DNA of 64,000 nt, taken from UBA3495 sp964629875. Lineage in GTDB: Bacteria; Chloroflexota; Dehalococcoidia; Lucifugimonadales; UBA3495. Location: assembly GCA_964629875.1 (NCBI GenBank), contig CAZVRK010000002.1:62001-126000 (forward strand), written 5' to 3'. Shown piece after piece: positions 35,569 through 43,793 of this stretch (the stretch's first letter is position 1; each line of letters starts with the position of its first letter). The notes under the pieces are model-generated. The model was not told where the DNA came from, did no database searches, and saw only the letters and a program-made list of their open reading frames with translations. The translations under genes were made by a program, and so were the position numbers.

Positions 35569-36438
35569 ATGTCCAATCCTCGGGCAGATTATTCCCCAAT
35601 ATTTCATAGGGATCCGATACATCTACCCAATAACGCACGGGTCGCGGTATGGCCTGTCATAAATGTTGAGGAATGGGATATCAACGAACCCATGGCCAGA
35701 CGCGTGCTGCCAACACCTCAAGGAGTAGAGATAATACCCGACGTGCCCAACTTTGGTTGGTTCGACTACGGCCTGCGGGTCGGGTTCTGGAGAATGAAGA
35801 GGGTCCTGGACAGTCACTCAATACGAGCGACAGTCAGTTTAAATGCTTCCGTATGCCAGAGCTATCCCCAGATCGTGACCGAAAGCCTCGAATCCGGGTG
35901 GGAAATGATGGGGCACAGCTTCATTCAAAGAGTAATCAATAAAGAACCGGATGAACGCGCAACTATCAGAAAAACCATCCAGACAATCAAAGACTTTACA
36001 GGGACAGCACCTAGAGGTTGGATGGGACCCGGCCTAGCTGAAACCTTCGATACTCCTGACATACTAGCCGACGAGGGAATTGAATATGTCTGCGACTGGT
36101 GTAATGATGACCAGCCATATCCCATGATAATGAAGGACCCCAATCATAGCCTCACATCCATTCCCTATACCGTCGAATTGAACGATATTCCCATATATAT
36201 AGATCAGCATCATCGCTCACCAGAGTTATTTGAGCGTACCAAAGACCATTTCTTAACGCTGTATGAGGAAGGAAAGGAAAGCGCTCGCATAATGGCTGTA
36301 TCTGTTCATCCATATATTACGGGAGTTCCTCACCGGATTAATTATTACAACCAGATTTTCGAATACATAAAACAATTTGATGACGTCATATTCATGACTG
36401 GTAGTGAGATCTTGGATTGGTATAAATCGGTTACATAA
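35569..36438 (+). CDS. polysaccharide-deacetylase-family (PuuE/allantoinase-like) protein
   Basis: The 289-residue protein has the NodB/polysaccharide-deacetylase fold of the PuuE-like allantoinase and hydroxamate/amide hydrolase group. Notable segments are WPVINVEEWD, GWEMMGHSFIQR (equivalent of the H-x-x-x-H metal region), PRGWMGPGLAETFDTPDILADEG and AVSVHPYITGVPHR. Such enzymes hydrolyse C-N amide bonds in small cyclic or linear ureides without a bound sugar chain. A GGAGG site lies before the ATG. Spacing to its neighbours is 30-40 bases, consistent with an operon. Confidence 0.8.
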   Translation: MSNPRADYSPIFHRDPIHLPNNARVAVWPVINVEEWDINEPMARRVLPTPQGVEIIPDVPNFGWFDYGLRVGFWRMKRVLDSHSIRATVSLNASVCQSYPQIVTESLESGWEMMGHSFIQRVINKEPDERATIRKTIQTIKDFTGTAPRGWMGPGLAETFDTPDILADEGIEYVCDWCNDDQPYPMIMKDPNHSLTSIPYTVELNDIPIYIDQHHRSPELFERTKDHFLTLYEEGKESARIMAVSVHPYITGVPHRINYYNQIFEYIKQFDDVIFMTGSEILDWYKSVT

Positions 36439-36475
36439 CCAGTCCAGCCATAATTGAGAAGAGAAGGAAATATCG

Positions 36476-37507
36476 ATGCCAAACAACAGCCCAATTATCA
36501 CAACTATAGTAGGCACAGGCGACGCTGGTTTCTCCGGAGATAACGGTCCTGCCATTCAGGCCTCACTGCGTGAGCCATTCATGTGTGATTTTGACACCGA
36601 CGGGAATCTTTATGTATGTGAGGCAAAGAACCATACCGTTCGCAAAATTGACATGGTTACAAAAACCATCACAACCGTAGCCGGAACAGGCGAATCTGGT
36701 TATACAGGTGATGGCGGACCGGCTACAAGCGCGACCATGAACGAGCCCTATTCGCTGCAAGTAGCTGCAAACGGCGATATTTATATAGTTGACCGACTAA
36801 ATGCCGTAGTGCGGAAAGTAGATGGATCTACTGGTATCATCACCACAGTAGTGGGAACAGGCGAACCCGGTTATTCCGGTGACAAAGGGCCTGGAGAAAC
36901 CGCGCAAATGCGTGAGCCAAACGATTGTTTCTTGACTAACTCAGGAGGACTCTTGATCGCTGATATCCAAGATCAACGAGTCAGACATTTAGACCTGTCT
37001 TCAGGAATAATAACCACTTTCGCCGGTAATGGGGAGAAGGTGCGAGAAGGAGATGGGCTACCCGCTACTGAAGCCAGTATTCTAGGTGCTAGAGCGGTAT
37101 GCATGGATAGCTTAGGAAATACATATATTTGCGAACGCGAAGGCAACGGAGTTCGTAAAGTGGATAATAATGGCATCATGTCAACTGTAGCCGGCACCGG
37201 GGAGCGCGGCTACACCGGAGATAATGGACCCGCAATCGAAGCACAATGGGGATCACCAAAGGCCATACGTTGCAATGCAAAAGATGAAATCATAGTGGTA
37301 GACACAGAGAATCATGCTCTTAGAAAAATAGATCCTGCTTCAAACATCGTGACCACAATAGCCGGAGGCCACCTAGGCGGTGACGGTGATGGGGGCCCGG
37401 CTACTGATGCTGGATTGGAACGACCCCATGGGTGCGGCATAGATGAATCTGGTGTCATTTATATTGCGGATAGTAACAATCACAGAGTAAGAATATTTAA
37501 TCAGTAA
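36476..37507 (+). CDS. NHL-repeat beta-propeller protein
   Basis: The 343-residue protein is built of about six NHL repeats, each with a core like ITTVAGTGESGYTGDGGPA followed by a helical or strand part such as LYVCEAKNHTVRKID. It has no signal peptide or membrane helix, so it should be cytoplasmic unless exported otherwise. NHL propellers can be scaffolds or can be lactonase/hydrolase-like enzymes (paraoxonase-like fold). Its place between a deacetylase and a hydroxyacid dehydrogenase suggests an enzymatic or binding role in the same pathway; this is inference. AAGGAAAT lies before the ATG at 36476. Confidence 0.82.
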   Translation: MPNNSPIITTIVGTGDAGFSGDNGPAIQASLREPFMCDFDTDGNLYVCEAKNHTVRKIDMVTKTITTVAGTGESGYTGDGGPATSATMNEPYSLQVAANGDIYIVDRLNAVVRKVDGSTGIITTVVGTGEPGYSGDKGPGETAQMREPNDCFLTNSGGLLIADIQDQRVRHLDLSSGIITTFAGNGEKVREGDGLPATEASILGARAVCMDSLGNTYICEREGNGVRKVDNNGIMSTVAGTGERGYTGDNGPAIEAQWGSPKAIRCNAKDEIIVVDTENHALRKIDPASNIVTTIAGGHLGGDGDGGPATDAGLERPHGCGIDESGVIYIADSNNHRVRIFNQ

Positions 37508-37546
37508 TAAGACCAATACAAACTACAAATAAGAAAGGATTGCACC

Positions 37547-38497
37547 ATGGAAACTGTCGGATTTATTGGGTTGGGAAATATGGGAGGAGGAATGTCCTCC
37601 AACATCCAGAAGGCGGGATATCAACTAGTCGTTTATGACGTCAGAGAAGAATCCACTAAACGCCTATTAGAAGGCGGTGCTCGCTTGGGTAATTCTCCGG
37701 CGGACGTGGCAAACAGGTGTGATATCACTTTTACATCACTCCCAGGTCCTAAAGAAGTTGAAGCAGTTGCCTTAGGCAGAGAAGGTGTTCTGGAGGGAAT
37801 CAAACCCGGAACCATTTATGTCGACTTGTCCTCCAGTAGGCCCACTTTAATCAGAGAAATGGAGCCCAAATTCACTGAAAAGGGTGCTTACATTCTTGAC
37901 GCTCCTGTAAGCGGGGGTAAAACCGGCGCCGAAAGCGGCAATCTGGCCGTAATGGTCGGTGGTGATAAGGCAATATTCGACCAAATTAAGCCAATTCTAG
38001 ACTCATTCGGGGACAAGGTGTTTTATGCTGGAGGAATTGGAAACGGTTCAGTATGCAAATTAGTGCACAACATGATTGGGCACAGCGTAAGACAAGCTAT
38101 AGCTGAAGGATTGACCTTAGGTGTCAAAGCAGGAGTAGACGCAGAATCACTCTGGGAATGTATGCGGCGAGGATCCCTCGGCCGTATGAGAATCTTACAC
38201 GAAGGATTAGTCCGAACCATGTTCAAAGGGAGTTACGAACCGGCTAGCTTCGCACTCGACCTCGCATATAAAGATATCTCACTAGCCTGCGAATTAGCTG
38301 AAGAGTATAACGTGCCAATGCCCATGACAGTCTTGGCCCGACAAATTACATTGCAAGCAGTCAATCGTGGTTGGGGCTCCAAAGATAGCTCGATACCCGT
38401 TGTTCTCCAAGAAGAGCAGGCAGGAGTCGAAGTACGAGCACCCCAGATAGACCCGGCACAATCAGGAAAATTCATTACTACTAATCCCAACGCCTAA
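37547..38497 (+). CDS. beta-hydroxyacid dehydrogenase (3-hydroxyisobutyrate/tartronate-semialdehyde reductase type)
   Basis: The 316-residue protein has the Rossmann motif GFIGLGNMGGGM at the N-terminus, DAPVSGGKTGAESGNLAVMVGG in the substrate region and the catalytic lysine in CKLVHNM. These are hallmarks of the 3-hydroxyisobutyrate dehydrogenase/GarR/MmsB family, which oxidise 2- or 3-hydroxyacids with NAD(P). The C-terminus is about 20 residues longer than usual, acidic and Pro-rich. AAGGATTG lies before the ATG. A 31-base perfect palindrome follows its stop by 6 bases. Confidence 0.86.
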   Translation: METVGFIGLGNMGGGMSSNIQKAGYQLVVYDVREESTKRLLEGGARLGNSPADVANRCDITFTSLPGPKEVEAVALGREGVLEGIKPGTIYVDLSSSRPTLIREMEPKFTEKGAYILDAPVSGGKTGAESGNLAVMVGGDKAIFDQIKPILDSFGDKVFYAGGIGNGSVCKLVHNMIGHSVRQAIAEGLTLGVKAGVDAESLWECMRRGSLGRMRILHEGLVRTMFKGSYEPASFALDLAYKDISLACELAEEYNVPMPMTVLARQITLQAVNRGWGSKDSSIPVVLQEEQAGVEVRAPQIDPAQSGKFITTNPNA

Positions 38498-38503
38498 ATA
38501 TCG

Positions 38504-38534
38504 AATGGTGGTGCATAGACTATGCACCACCATT
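38504..38534. repeat. 31-base perfect palindrome between two co-directional genes
   Basis: Arms of 15 bases (AATGGTGGTGCATAG and its complement) flank a single central A at 38519. It lies 6 bases after the dehydrogenase stop and 17 before the next ATG. It could act as a terminator although no T-run follows, or as a protein-binding site or mRNA-stability hairpin. Confidence 0.75.
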
Positions 38535-38551
38535 ACAACCATTATTAAATA

Positions 38552-39181
38552 ATGTATAAAGCAGCTAAACCAGTAGATATTCTCCTAGGGACAGGCAATA
38601 TAGCCAAGCAAGCTATGCTTGCGGGGCTTGTGGAAGGATTACCGCTGAATCCAGTCTCTCCCCAGGATATCGGACTGGATTCCAATCCCGATGAAACTGC
38701 ACCTTCTCACGAAGAAGTTGCTCGCGACAAAGCAGCTCAGTGGTCATTAGACAGCGGATTATTAACAATAGCCTCGGACGGAGGCCTGGTCATACCATCC
38801 TTGGGCTCAAAATGGGAAAGTCTTTTCACCCATAGGTTCGCTGGACCATCTGCAACCGACAATGCTAGGGCAGATGAACTGTTAAGATTAATGGATCCGT
38901 ACGAGAATGATGCTCGCTCAGCCTCTTGGGTAGAAGCTCTCGCGATCGCAGAAAATGGACAGGTCATAAAAAGCTGGTCGCTTGAAGGGGCCACGGGCCT
39001 AATTGCCGATCATACCCGCGGAAATCTTACAGATCGTGGGTTTTGGGTATTTTCAATGTGGTATTTCCCTAAATACCAGAGAACCTACGATGATCTCACA
39101 GAATCAGAGCGGTTAGATTTAAACGACCACTGGCTTCAACTAAAGAACTTAGTCCGCGAATATTTCACAATAGAAAGCTAG
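38552..39181 (+). CDS. divergent RdgB/ITPase-like nucleotide pyrophosphatase
   Basis: The 209-residue protein resembles Ham1/RdgB inosine-triphosphate pyrophosphatases. It starts ILLGTGNIAKQAM in place of the ATGNxGKxxE start. It has HEEVARDKAAQWS for the ENAxxKA region, and SDGGLVIPSLG for DDSGLxVxAL. Several positions depart from the consensus (the Glu after the Lys, and Ser of DSGL to Gly), so it may act on another substrate. No ribosome site is visible before the ATG at 38552; the palindrome lies in the leader. Confidence 0.6.
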   Translation: MYKAAKPVDILLGTGNIAKQAMLAGLVEGLPLNPVSPQDIGLDSNPDETAPSHEEVARDKAAQWSLDSGLLTIASDGGLVIPSLGSKWESLFTHRFAGPSATDNARADELLRLMDPYENDARSASWVEALAIAENGQVIKSWSLEGATGLIADHTRGNLTDRGFWVFSMWYFPKYQRTYDDLTESERLDLNDHWLQLKNLVREYFTIES

Positions 39182-39262
39182 CCAATAAAACCTTCCAAAT
39201 GCTGATTGACGAGGGTTTTAGGCACAGTTATCCTTAAAAAAATTGCGTCGGGGTGTGATTCC

Positions 39263-41011
39263 ATGACCCAATACAAAGTGATCCGAGAAAGAAACGTGAT
39301 GGTGCCAATGCGCGACGGCACTTGTCTGGCAACAGACGTATTCCGCCCGGACGCACCGGGCAGATTCCCTGTCCTTGTGAACAGAGGTCCCTACGGTAAA
39401 GACAGTTATGTAGAAAATCCACACCACTCTGTATGGTATTTCCCAGAACATGGATACGTAGTACTAAGCCAGGATTGTAGAGGCCGATTCGAATCAGAAG
39501 GCGACTACGATCCATTATTCCAGGAGTCGAATGATGGATGGGATACGGTTGAATGGGCTGCAAGGCAACCCTGGTCAAACGGCCGGGTCGCTACAACTGG
39601 TCAGTCCTATCTGGCCGCAACTCAATACACTCTTGCAACAGCAGACCCACTGCCTCCTCACCTTCAGACAATGGCACCAGTATCAGCATCTTCTGACTTT
39701 CATCAGAGTTGGGTTTATCACACAGGGGGAGCCATGGAGTGGGGGTGGATGGTGCCTTACGCTATCCTAAAAGGGAGAAATACCCTTGAGCGTGCAGGAT
39801 TAAGCGATCTGTTGTCTGAAATGGACAAGTACGTGTTGGAGCCTGGTAACTTTGGGCAACCACTAACAGACGAATGGTACCAGCATTTACCCTTAAGGGA
39901 TTGGATAGATCGCCTAAAAGAGGCCGCCCCCTATTTCCATGAATATTTTGATCAGGAACTGGACGGGCCATACTGGTGGAAAATCGGGTTAAAACAGCAC
40001 CTTCAGAGAATCAACATGCCCATGTTCCATATCAGCTCGTGGTATGACATTTTCCTGGAAGGTGCCTTGACAGCTTTTTCAGAAATCAGCGAAAGAGGTG
40101 CTACTTCCCTCGCTAAAGAGAATCAGAAACTGCTTGTTGGCCCTTGGGCACATATACGCCCCTTTACAGAGCCAAACACAGGCGGCTGCGGAGATATCGA
40201 CTTTGGTGAGGCAGCAGCTATTGAACTACACGAGCACTTACGACGCTGGTTTGATCATTGGTTAAAAGATGAAGACACCGGATATCTTGATGAACCCAGC
40301 GTGAATATATTCGTCATGGGAGAAAACCAATGGCGACAAGAAGACGAGTGGCCTCTTGCTAGAACACATTACACAAAATTTTATTTACATGGAGATACTC
40401 CGGCAAATTCCAAGAATGGGGGAGGCTATTTATCGACAGTCCCGCCAGATGATGACAAACCGGATGAATACATTTACGATCCAGAAAACCCTGTACCAAC
40501 AAAAGGTGGTAACACTCTAATAATCCCATTTGGAGTAGCCAATCAATCAGAAACTGAAGCACGGGATGATGTACTGGTGTACAGTACTCCTCCGTTAGAG
40601 AAAGACACTGAAATAACCGGTCCGATCAAGATGCACTTATTCGCTGCAACAAGTGCAATCGATACAGATTTCACAGCAAAACTAGTTGATGTACATCCAG
40701 ATGGATACTCGCAGAACTTGCAGGATGGAATAGTACGCGCGCGGTTTAGAACTTCGGTTGCGCAACCTTCTTTCGTAGAGCCAGGACGGGTGTATCCATA
40801 CGTAATAGATCTATGGTCTACAAGCCACCTAGTCAAGAAGGGGCATCAAATTCGCGTCGACATATCTAGTAGTAATTTCCCCAGATTCGATCGAAATCCC
40901 AATACTGGGGCTACCCTAGGAGTGGACTCCAAACTAGAAAAGGCCAAACAAACGGTTTATCATAACAGCACATATCCATCGCATATGGTATTGCCACTTA
41001 TTCCGAGATAA
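39263..41011 (+). CDS. CocE/NonD-family hydrolase (X-Pro dipeptidyl-peptidase-like)
   Basis: From the ATG at 39263 (GGGGTGTG upstream) the protein has 582 residues; the open frame extends 19 codons further but without support. The N-terminal alpha/beta-hydrolase domain begins NVMVPMRDGTCLATDVFRP. It carries the strand SQDCRGRFESEGDY and the nucleophile elbow TTGQSYLAATQ with the active serine. A C-terminal jelly-roll domain begins near residue 370 and ends PSHMVLPLIP. This matches cocaine esterase, glutaryl-7-ACA acylase and related peptidases that hydrolyse esters or amides. It is followed 18 bases later by a gluconate-dehydrogenase-subunit-3-like gene. Confidence 0.86.
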   Translation: MTQYKVIRERNVMVPMRDGTCLATDVFRPDAPGRFPVLVNRGPYGKDSYVENPHHSVWYFPEHGYVVLSQDCRGRFESEGDYDPLFQESNDGWDTVEWAARQPWSNGRVATTGQSYLAATQYTLATADPLPPHLQTMAPVSASSDFHQSWVYHTGGAMEWGWMVPYAILKGRNTLERAGLSDLLSEMDKYVLEPGNFGQPLTDEWYQHLPLRDWIDRLKEAAPYFHEYFDQELDGPYWWKIGLKQHLQRINMPMFHISSWYDIFLEGALTAFSEISERGATSLAKENQKLLVGPWAHIRPFTEPNTGGCGDIDFGEAAAIELHEHLRRWFDHWLKDEDTGYLDEPSVNIFVMGENQWRQEDEWPLARTHYTKFYLHGDTPANSKNGGGYLSTVPPDDDKPDEYIYDPENPVPTKGGNTLIIPFGVANQSETEARDDVLVYSTPPLEKDTEITGPIKMHLFAATSAIDTDFTAKLVDVHPDGYSQNLQDGIVRARFRTSVAQPSFVEPGRVYPYVIDLWSTSHLVKKGHQIRVDISSSNFPRFDRNPNTGATLGVDSKLEKAKQTVYHNSTYPSHMVLPLIPR

Positions 41012-41029
41012 ATTAAACGAGACGAGATT

Positions 41030-41485
41030 ATGCCAGATACGAATAAAATATTTACTGACGATCAAAGTGATCTCTTAACAGAAGTGCTTAACCGGATCGT
41101 ACCTGCTAACGGAGATCTGCCTAGCGCAGGCGATCTCGGAATCGCAGCATTTATAGAATCCGCTGTTAGCACCGATCCATCCTTGAGAAGACTATTTACG
41201 GACGGACTGGCACAAATAAACATAACGGCCAGTCAAAATGGCAATGATTTCTTAGACTTATCCGATTCCGCCAAGGACGAGGTTCTTAAAGATGTTGAAT
41301 CCCATAACGGACCATTCTTTTCGACGATGGTCCGCCAGTGCTACAACGGGTATTACACAAATGAGACAGTCTTAGCTAGTATTGGCTATGAGGCAATAAG
41401 GCCAGAAGATTACGTATACAAACCTATCGACGAAAGCCTCCTAGCGCCCCAGCGGGAAAGGGCTCCATTCTGGACCAAAGTATAA
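41030..41485 (+). CDS. gluconate 2-dehydrogenase subunit 3 family protein, orphan
   Basis: The 151-residue protein matches the gluconate 2-dehydrogenase gamma subunit family: LLTEVLNRIVPANGDLPSAGDLGIAAFIE, FFSTMVRQCYNGYYTNETV and IGYEAIRPEDY. These subunits normally accompany a GMC-type flavoprotein and a cytochrome, usually exported through Tat by the partner. Neither partner is in the window, and this copy has no signal peptide. It is last in the plus-strand run, after the CocE-type gene. Its stop is 4 bases from the convergent HTH gene. Confidence 0.8.
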   Translation: MPDTNKIFTDDQSDLLTEVLNRIVPANGDLPSAGDLGIAAFIESAVSTDPSLRRLFTDGLAQINITASQNGNDFLDLSDSAKDEVLKDVESHNGPFFSTMVRQCYNGYYTNETVLASIGYEAIRPEDYVYKPIDESLLAPQRERAPFWTKV

Positions 41486-41489
41486 AGAT

Positions 41490-41708
41490 CTAGAAAACCC
41501 TATTAGCAACTAAAGGCATCTTATCGAGTACAGCCCTTGGGATAAGCCATCGAGTACCCCACTTAATCCCCGGTATATCGCCTTGTGCAAGGCCTTGGTA
41601 AACTTTTTCCTCTGGGATTTCCAATAGGCTTGCAACTTCAGTAGGGGCAAAAACTATTTTCTCTTGCCCTGGAAGTAATCGGTCAAACCATTCTTGATTA
41701 TCTGCCAT
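41490..41708 (-). CDS. excisionase-like helix-turn-helix protein
   Basis: The 72-residue protein has a MerR/excisionase-type HTH: APTEVASLLEIPEEKVYQGLAQGDIPGIKWGTRWLIPRAV. In this family the HTH is followed by a wing containing the G-x-R-W-x-I-P pattern. Such single-domain proteins may be regulators; no integrase is present, so an excisionase role is unlikely. It lies 140 bases downstream of the MoxR/BchI-like ATPase gene on the same strand. Confidence 0.75.
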   Translation of the reverse strand: MADNQEWFDRLLPGQEKIVFAPTEVASLLEIPEEKVYQGLAQGDIPGIKWGTRWLIPRAVLDKMPLVANRVF

Positions 41709-41848
41709 ATAAATCCCACTCAGATATGTGCCCAGAATCCGAGCCTAATTATGATGTGGGACACAGTCTAAACTGTTTTAGGATTACATAACCTAGAGAA
41801 TTCAAGACAGATTGTCTAGAGTTTTAGAACGTAGATGGCTAGATAATA

Positions 41849-43249
41849 TTACCGGCGATAGACATTTCCGACCGGGGTTCTCTCACAATTCAATCGCCTA
41901 CTGAGGTGCAATCCCTCAAGAATAAATTCGATAGCGGATGCCACTATTTCAGGACGTCTGTCATCAGTCAATACGGCTACTGCTCCTGACAGACCACTAA
42001 TCTTGTCCAGCATTCCAGGATAATTCTTGGAAGGCTCATCGCTCCCGGTGAGAGCTGTATTACCAATATCAAAAGAGTCTACTATTTCATCAAGATTAGC
42101 GTCCGAGAAATATTTGGTGAATATCTCGATTACTGCCCTCTTGATCAAGTCCTCCATTAATCGACCTTCACTTCCTTCTTCAAAGGTTTCAAGTTCGATT
42201 TTGCCGCTTAGAGAAGCCATAATGTACTGAAGATCACTGACCCTGGGACATGATATTTCCTGACCCTGGCGTATGGTCCTTCTAACGGAGTTGCTCAGCA
42301 TAGTTTCGTAGTTCGCAATAGAAGCTCTTACACTGACTCCTGACCTCTGGTTAATTTCCCTACTGCTCCTCGCCTGGTAGGTCACTTCAGCTAGCACTTC
42401 TTTCATAAACTGGGGGATTACCAGCGTTTCTTCATCAGGGAATTTACTCCGCTCCTGATCCATTATGAAAATCTCTTGTTCTAGCGTTTGCGGGTAATGC
42501 GTATGTATCTGTGATCCATATCTATCTTTCAGAGGGGTAACTATACGCCCTCTATTCGTGTAGTCTTCAGGGTTAGCAGTGGAAACTACATAAACATCGA
42601 GCGGGAGTTGCACCCGGTACCCTTTGATCTGCACATCCCTTTCTTCCATAAGATTGAACAATCCCACCTGGATGCGCTCTGATAAATCGGGAAGTTCGTT
42701 GATACAGAAAATCCCTCGATTGGTTCGTGGAACCAATCCGAAATGAATTGCTAGTTCATCCCCTAGATAACGACCTTCCGCTATTTTTATAGGATCTATC
42801 TCACCGATCAAGTCTGCTATCGAAATATCAGGAGTGGCCAATTTTTCCGAATACCTGTCACTCGGAGTTATCCAATCAACAGGTAAGTCCTCTCCTAGCT
42901 CAACGGCCTTTTCCCTACATCCATAACAGACCGGTTTATAGGGATCATCATTGATCTCGCATCCCATTACTACCGGTATATAGGGATCAAGCAAATTAAC
43001 CAATCCCCTTATTAATCTCGATTTCGCCTGTCCTCTTTCCCCTAGCAAAATAATATCCTGGCCAGACAACAGGGCATTTTCCAATTGAGGAATCACTGTA
43101 TTTTCAAATCCAATAATTCCCGGAAAAACCTCTTCCTCAGCCTTAATCTTGTTGATTAAGTTATTACGTAATTCTTCACGTACCGGCACGACCTTGTAGT
43201 TGGATTCCTTAAGCTCCCCCAATGTGCTAACCTGAGGTTTCGAGGCCAT
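41849..43249 (-). CDS. MoxR/BchI-like AAA+ ATPase
   Basis: From the ATG at 43249, with AGGAG seven bases upstream, the protein has 466 residues; a GTG at 43255 sits too close to the site. Walker A is GERGQAKS (70-77). A Walker B-like segment reads GIFCINELPDL with Asn before the Glu, followed by VVSTANPEDYTNRG (sensor 1) and TPLKDRYGSQI. Cys97, Cys108 and Cys111 form a small insert after Walker A that could bind metal. The family is related to magnesium-chelatase BchI and MoxR and usually works with a von Willebrand-A protein; none is adjacent here. Function unknown. Confidence 0.8.
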   Translation of the reverse strand: MASKPQVSTLGELKESNYKVVPVREELRNNLINKIKAEEEVFPGIIGFENTVIPQLENALLSGQDIILLGERGQAKSRLIRGLVNLLDPYIPVVMGCEINDDPYKPVCYGCREKAVELGEDLPVDWITPSDRYSEKLATPDISIADLIGEIDPIKIAEGRYLGDELAIHFGLVPRTNRGIFCINELPDLSERIQVGLFNLMEERDVQIKGYRVQLPLDVYVVSTANPEDYTNRGRIVTPLKDRYGSQIHTHYPQTLEQEIFIMDQERSKFPDEETLVIPQFMKEVLAEVTYQARSSREINQRSGVSVRASIANYETMLSNSVRRTIRQGQEISCPRVSDLQYIMASLSGKIELETFEEGSEGRLMEDLIKRAVIEIFTKYFSDANLDEIVDSFDIGNTALTGSDEPSKNYPGMLDKISGLSGAVAVLTDDRRPEIVASAIEFILEGLHLSRRLNCERTPVGNVYRR

Positions 43250-43406
43250 TTCCACACTCCTAATTCTTGCAGATACTCTTGCTAATTCATTTAAGACAGC
43301 CCTAAAAAGTTAGTATAGCATTTACTGAGAAATAGAAATTTTGGTGTGTCGTAAATAAATGCACACTAAACACTTTATCCTTTATAATCGAACTAGGGTG
43401 TTTAAG

Positions 43407-43781
43407 ATGTTTCATGGCTTGGGATTCCGAATATTGCTGCTATTGATCCCGCGGTTTCTGCCGCGGGCTATACGCTACATCATCCTGATTCGAAAGCTCA
43501 TCTTTGATCGACGCGTCAACATAATACTCAGAGCTTTGGTTCCACTAGCTTTGATCTATTCGATTGTCCCATTCGATATGGACCGCCTAGGCTATATCGG
43601 CCGATTCGATGACGCCATTGTCCTAGGGTTAGCGGCATTCATCACCGTGAAGCTGGCACCTCAAGACATAAAAAACGAGCATCTTGGTATAGATCCACGT
43701 CCAAAACGGCCAGAAGACGACGACCCTTCCAATGTTGTAGACGGATCATCTAGAGACATAGACAACGATGAACAGTCATAA
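43407..43781 (+). CDS. DUF1232-type membrane protein
   Basis: From ATG 43407, with AGGGTG six bases upstream, the protein has 124 residues; an ATG at 43359 adds 16 residues without a good ribosome site. Two hydrophobic segments flank the core. The second region, LALIYSIVPFDMDRLGYIGRFDDAIVLGLAAF, matches the DUF1232 pattern (Y-x-x-x-P-x-D then D-D). The tail from about residue 90 is acidic and disordered. It precedes hemW by 12 bases, so they are cotranscribed. Confidence 0.75.
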   Translation: MFHGLGFRILLLLIPRFLPRAIRYIILIRKLIFDRRVNIILRALVPLALIYSIVPFDMDRLGYIGRFDDAIVLGLAAFITVKLAPQDIKNEHLGIDPRPKRPEDDDPSNVVDGSSRDIDNDEQS

Positions 43782-43793
43782 GAAGTCATTCGC

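Noticed and set aside
36476..37507. Tandem DNA repeats, possibly CRISPR-like
   Set aside because: The periodicity is that of protein NHL repeats, with diverged DNA and no spacers.
41490..41708. Excisionase as evidence for a prophage
   Set aside because: Only the HTH pattern matches; no phage or integrase gene is in the window.
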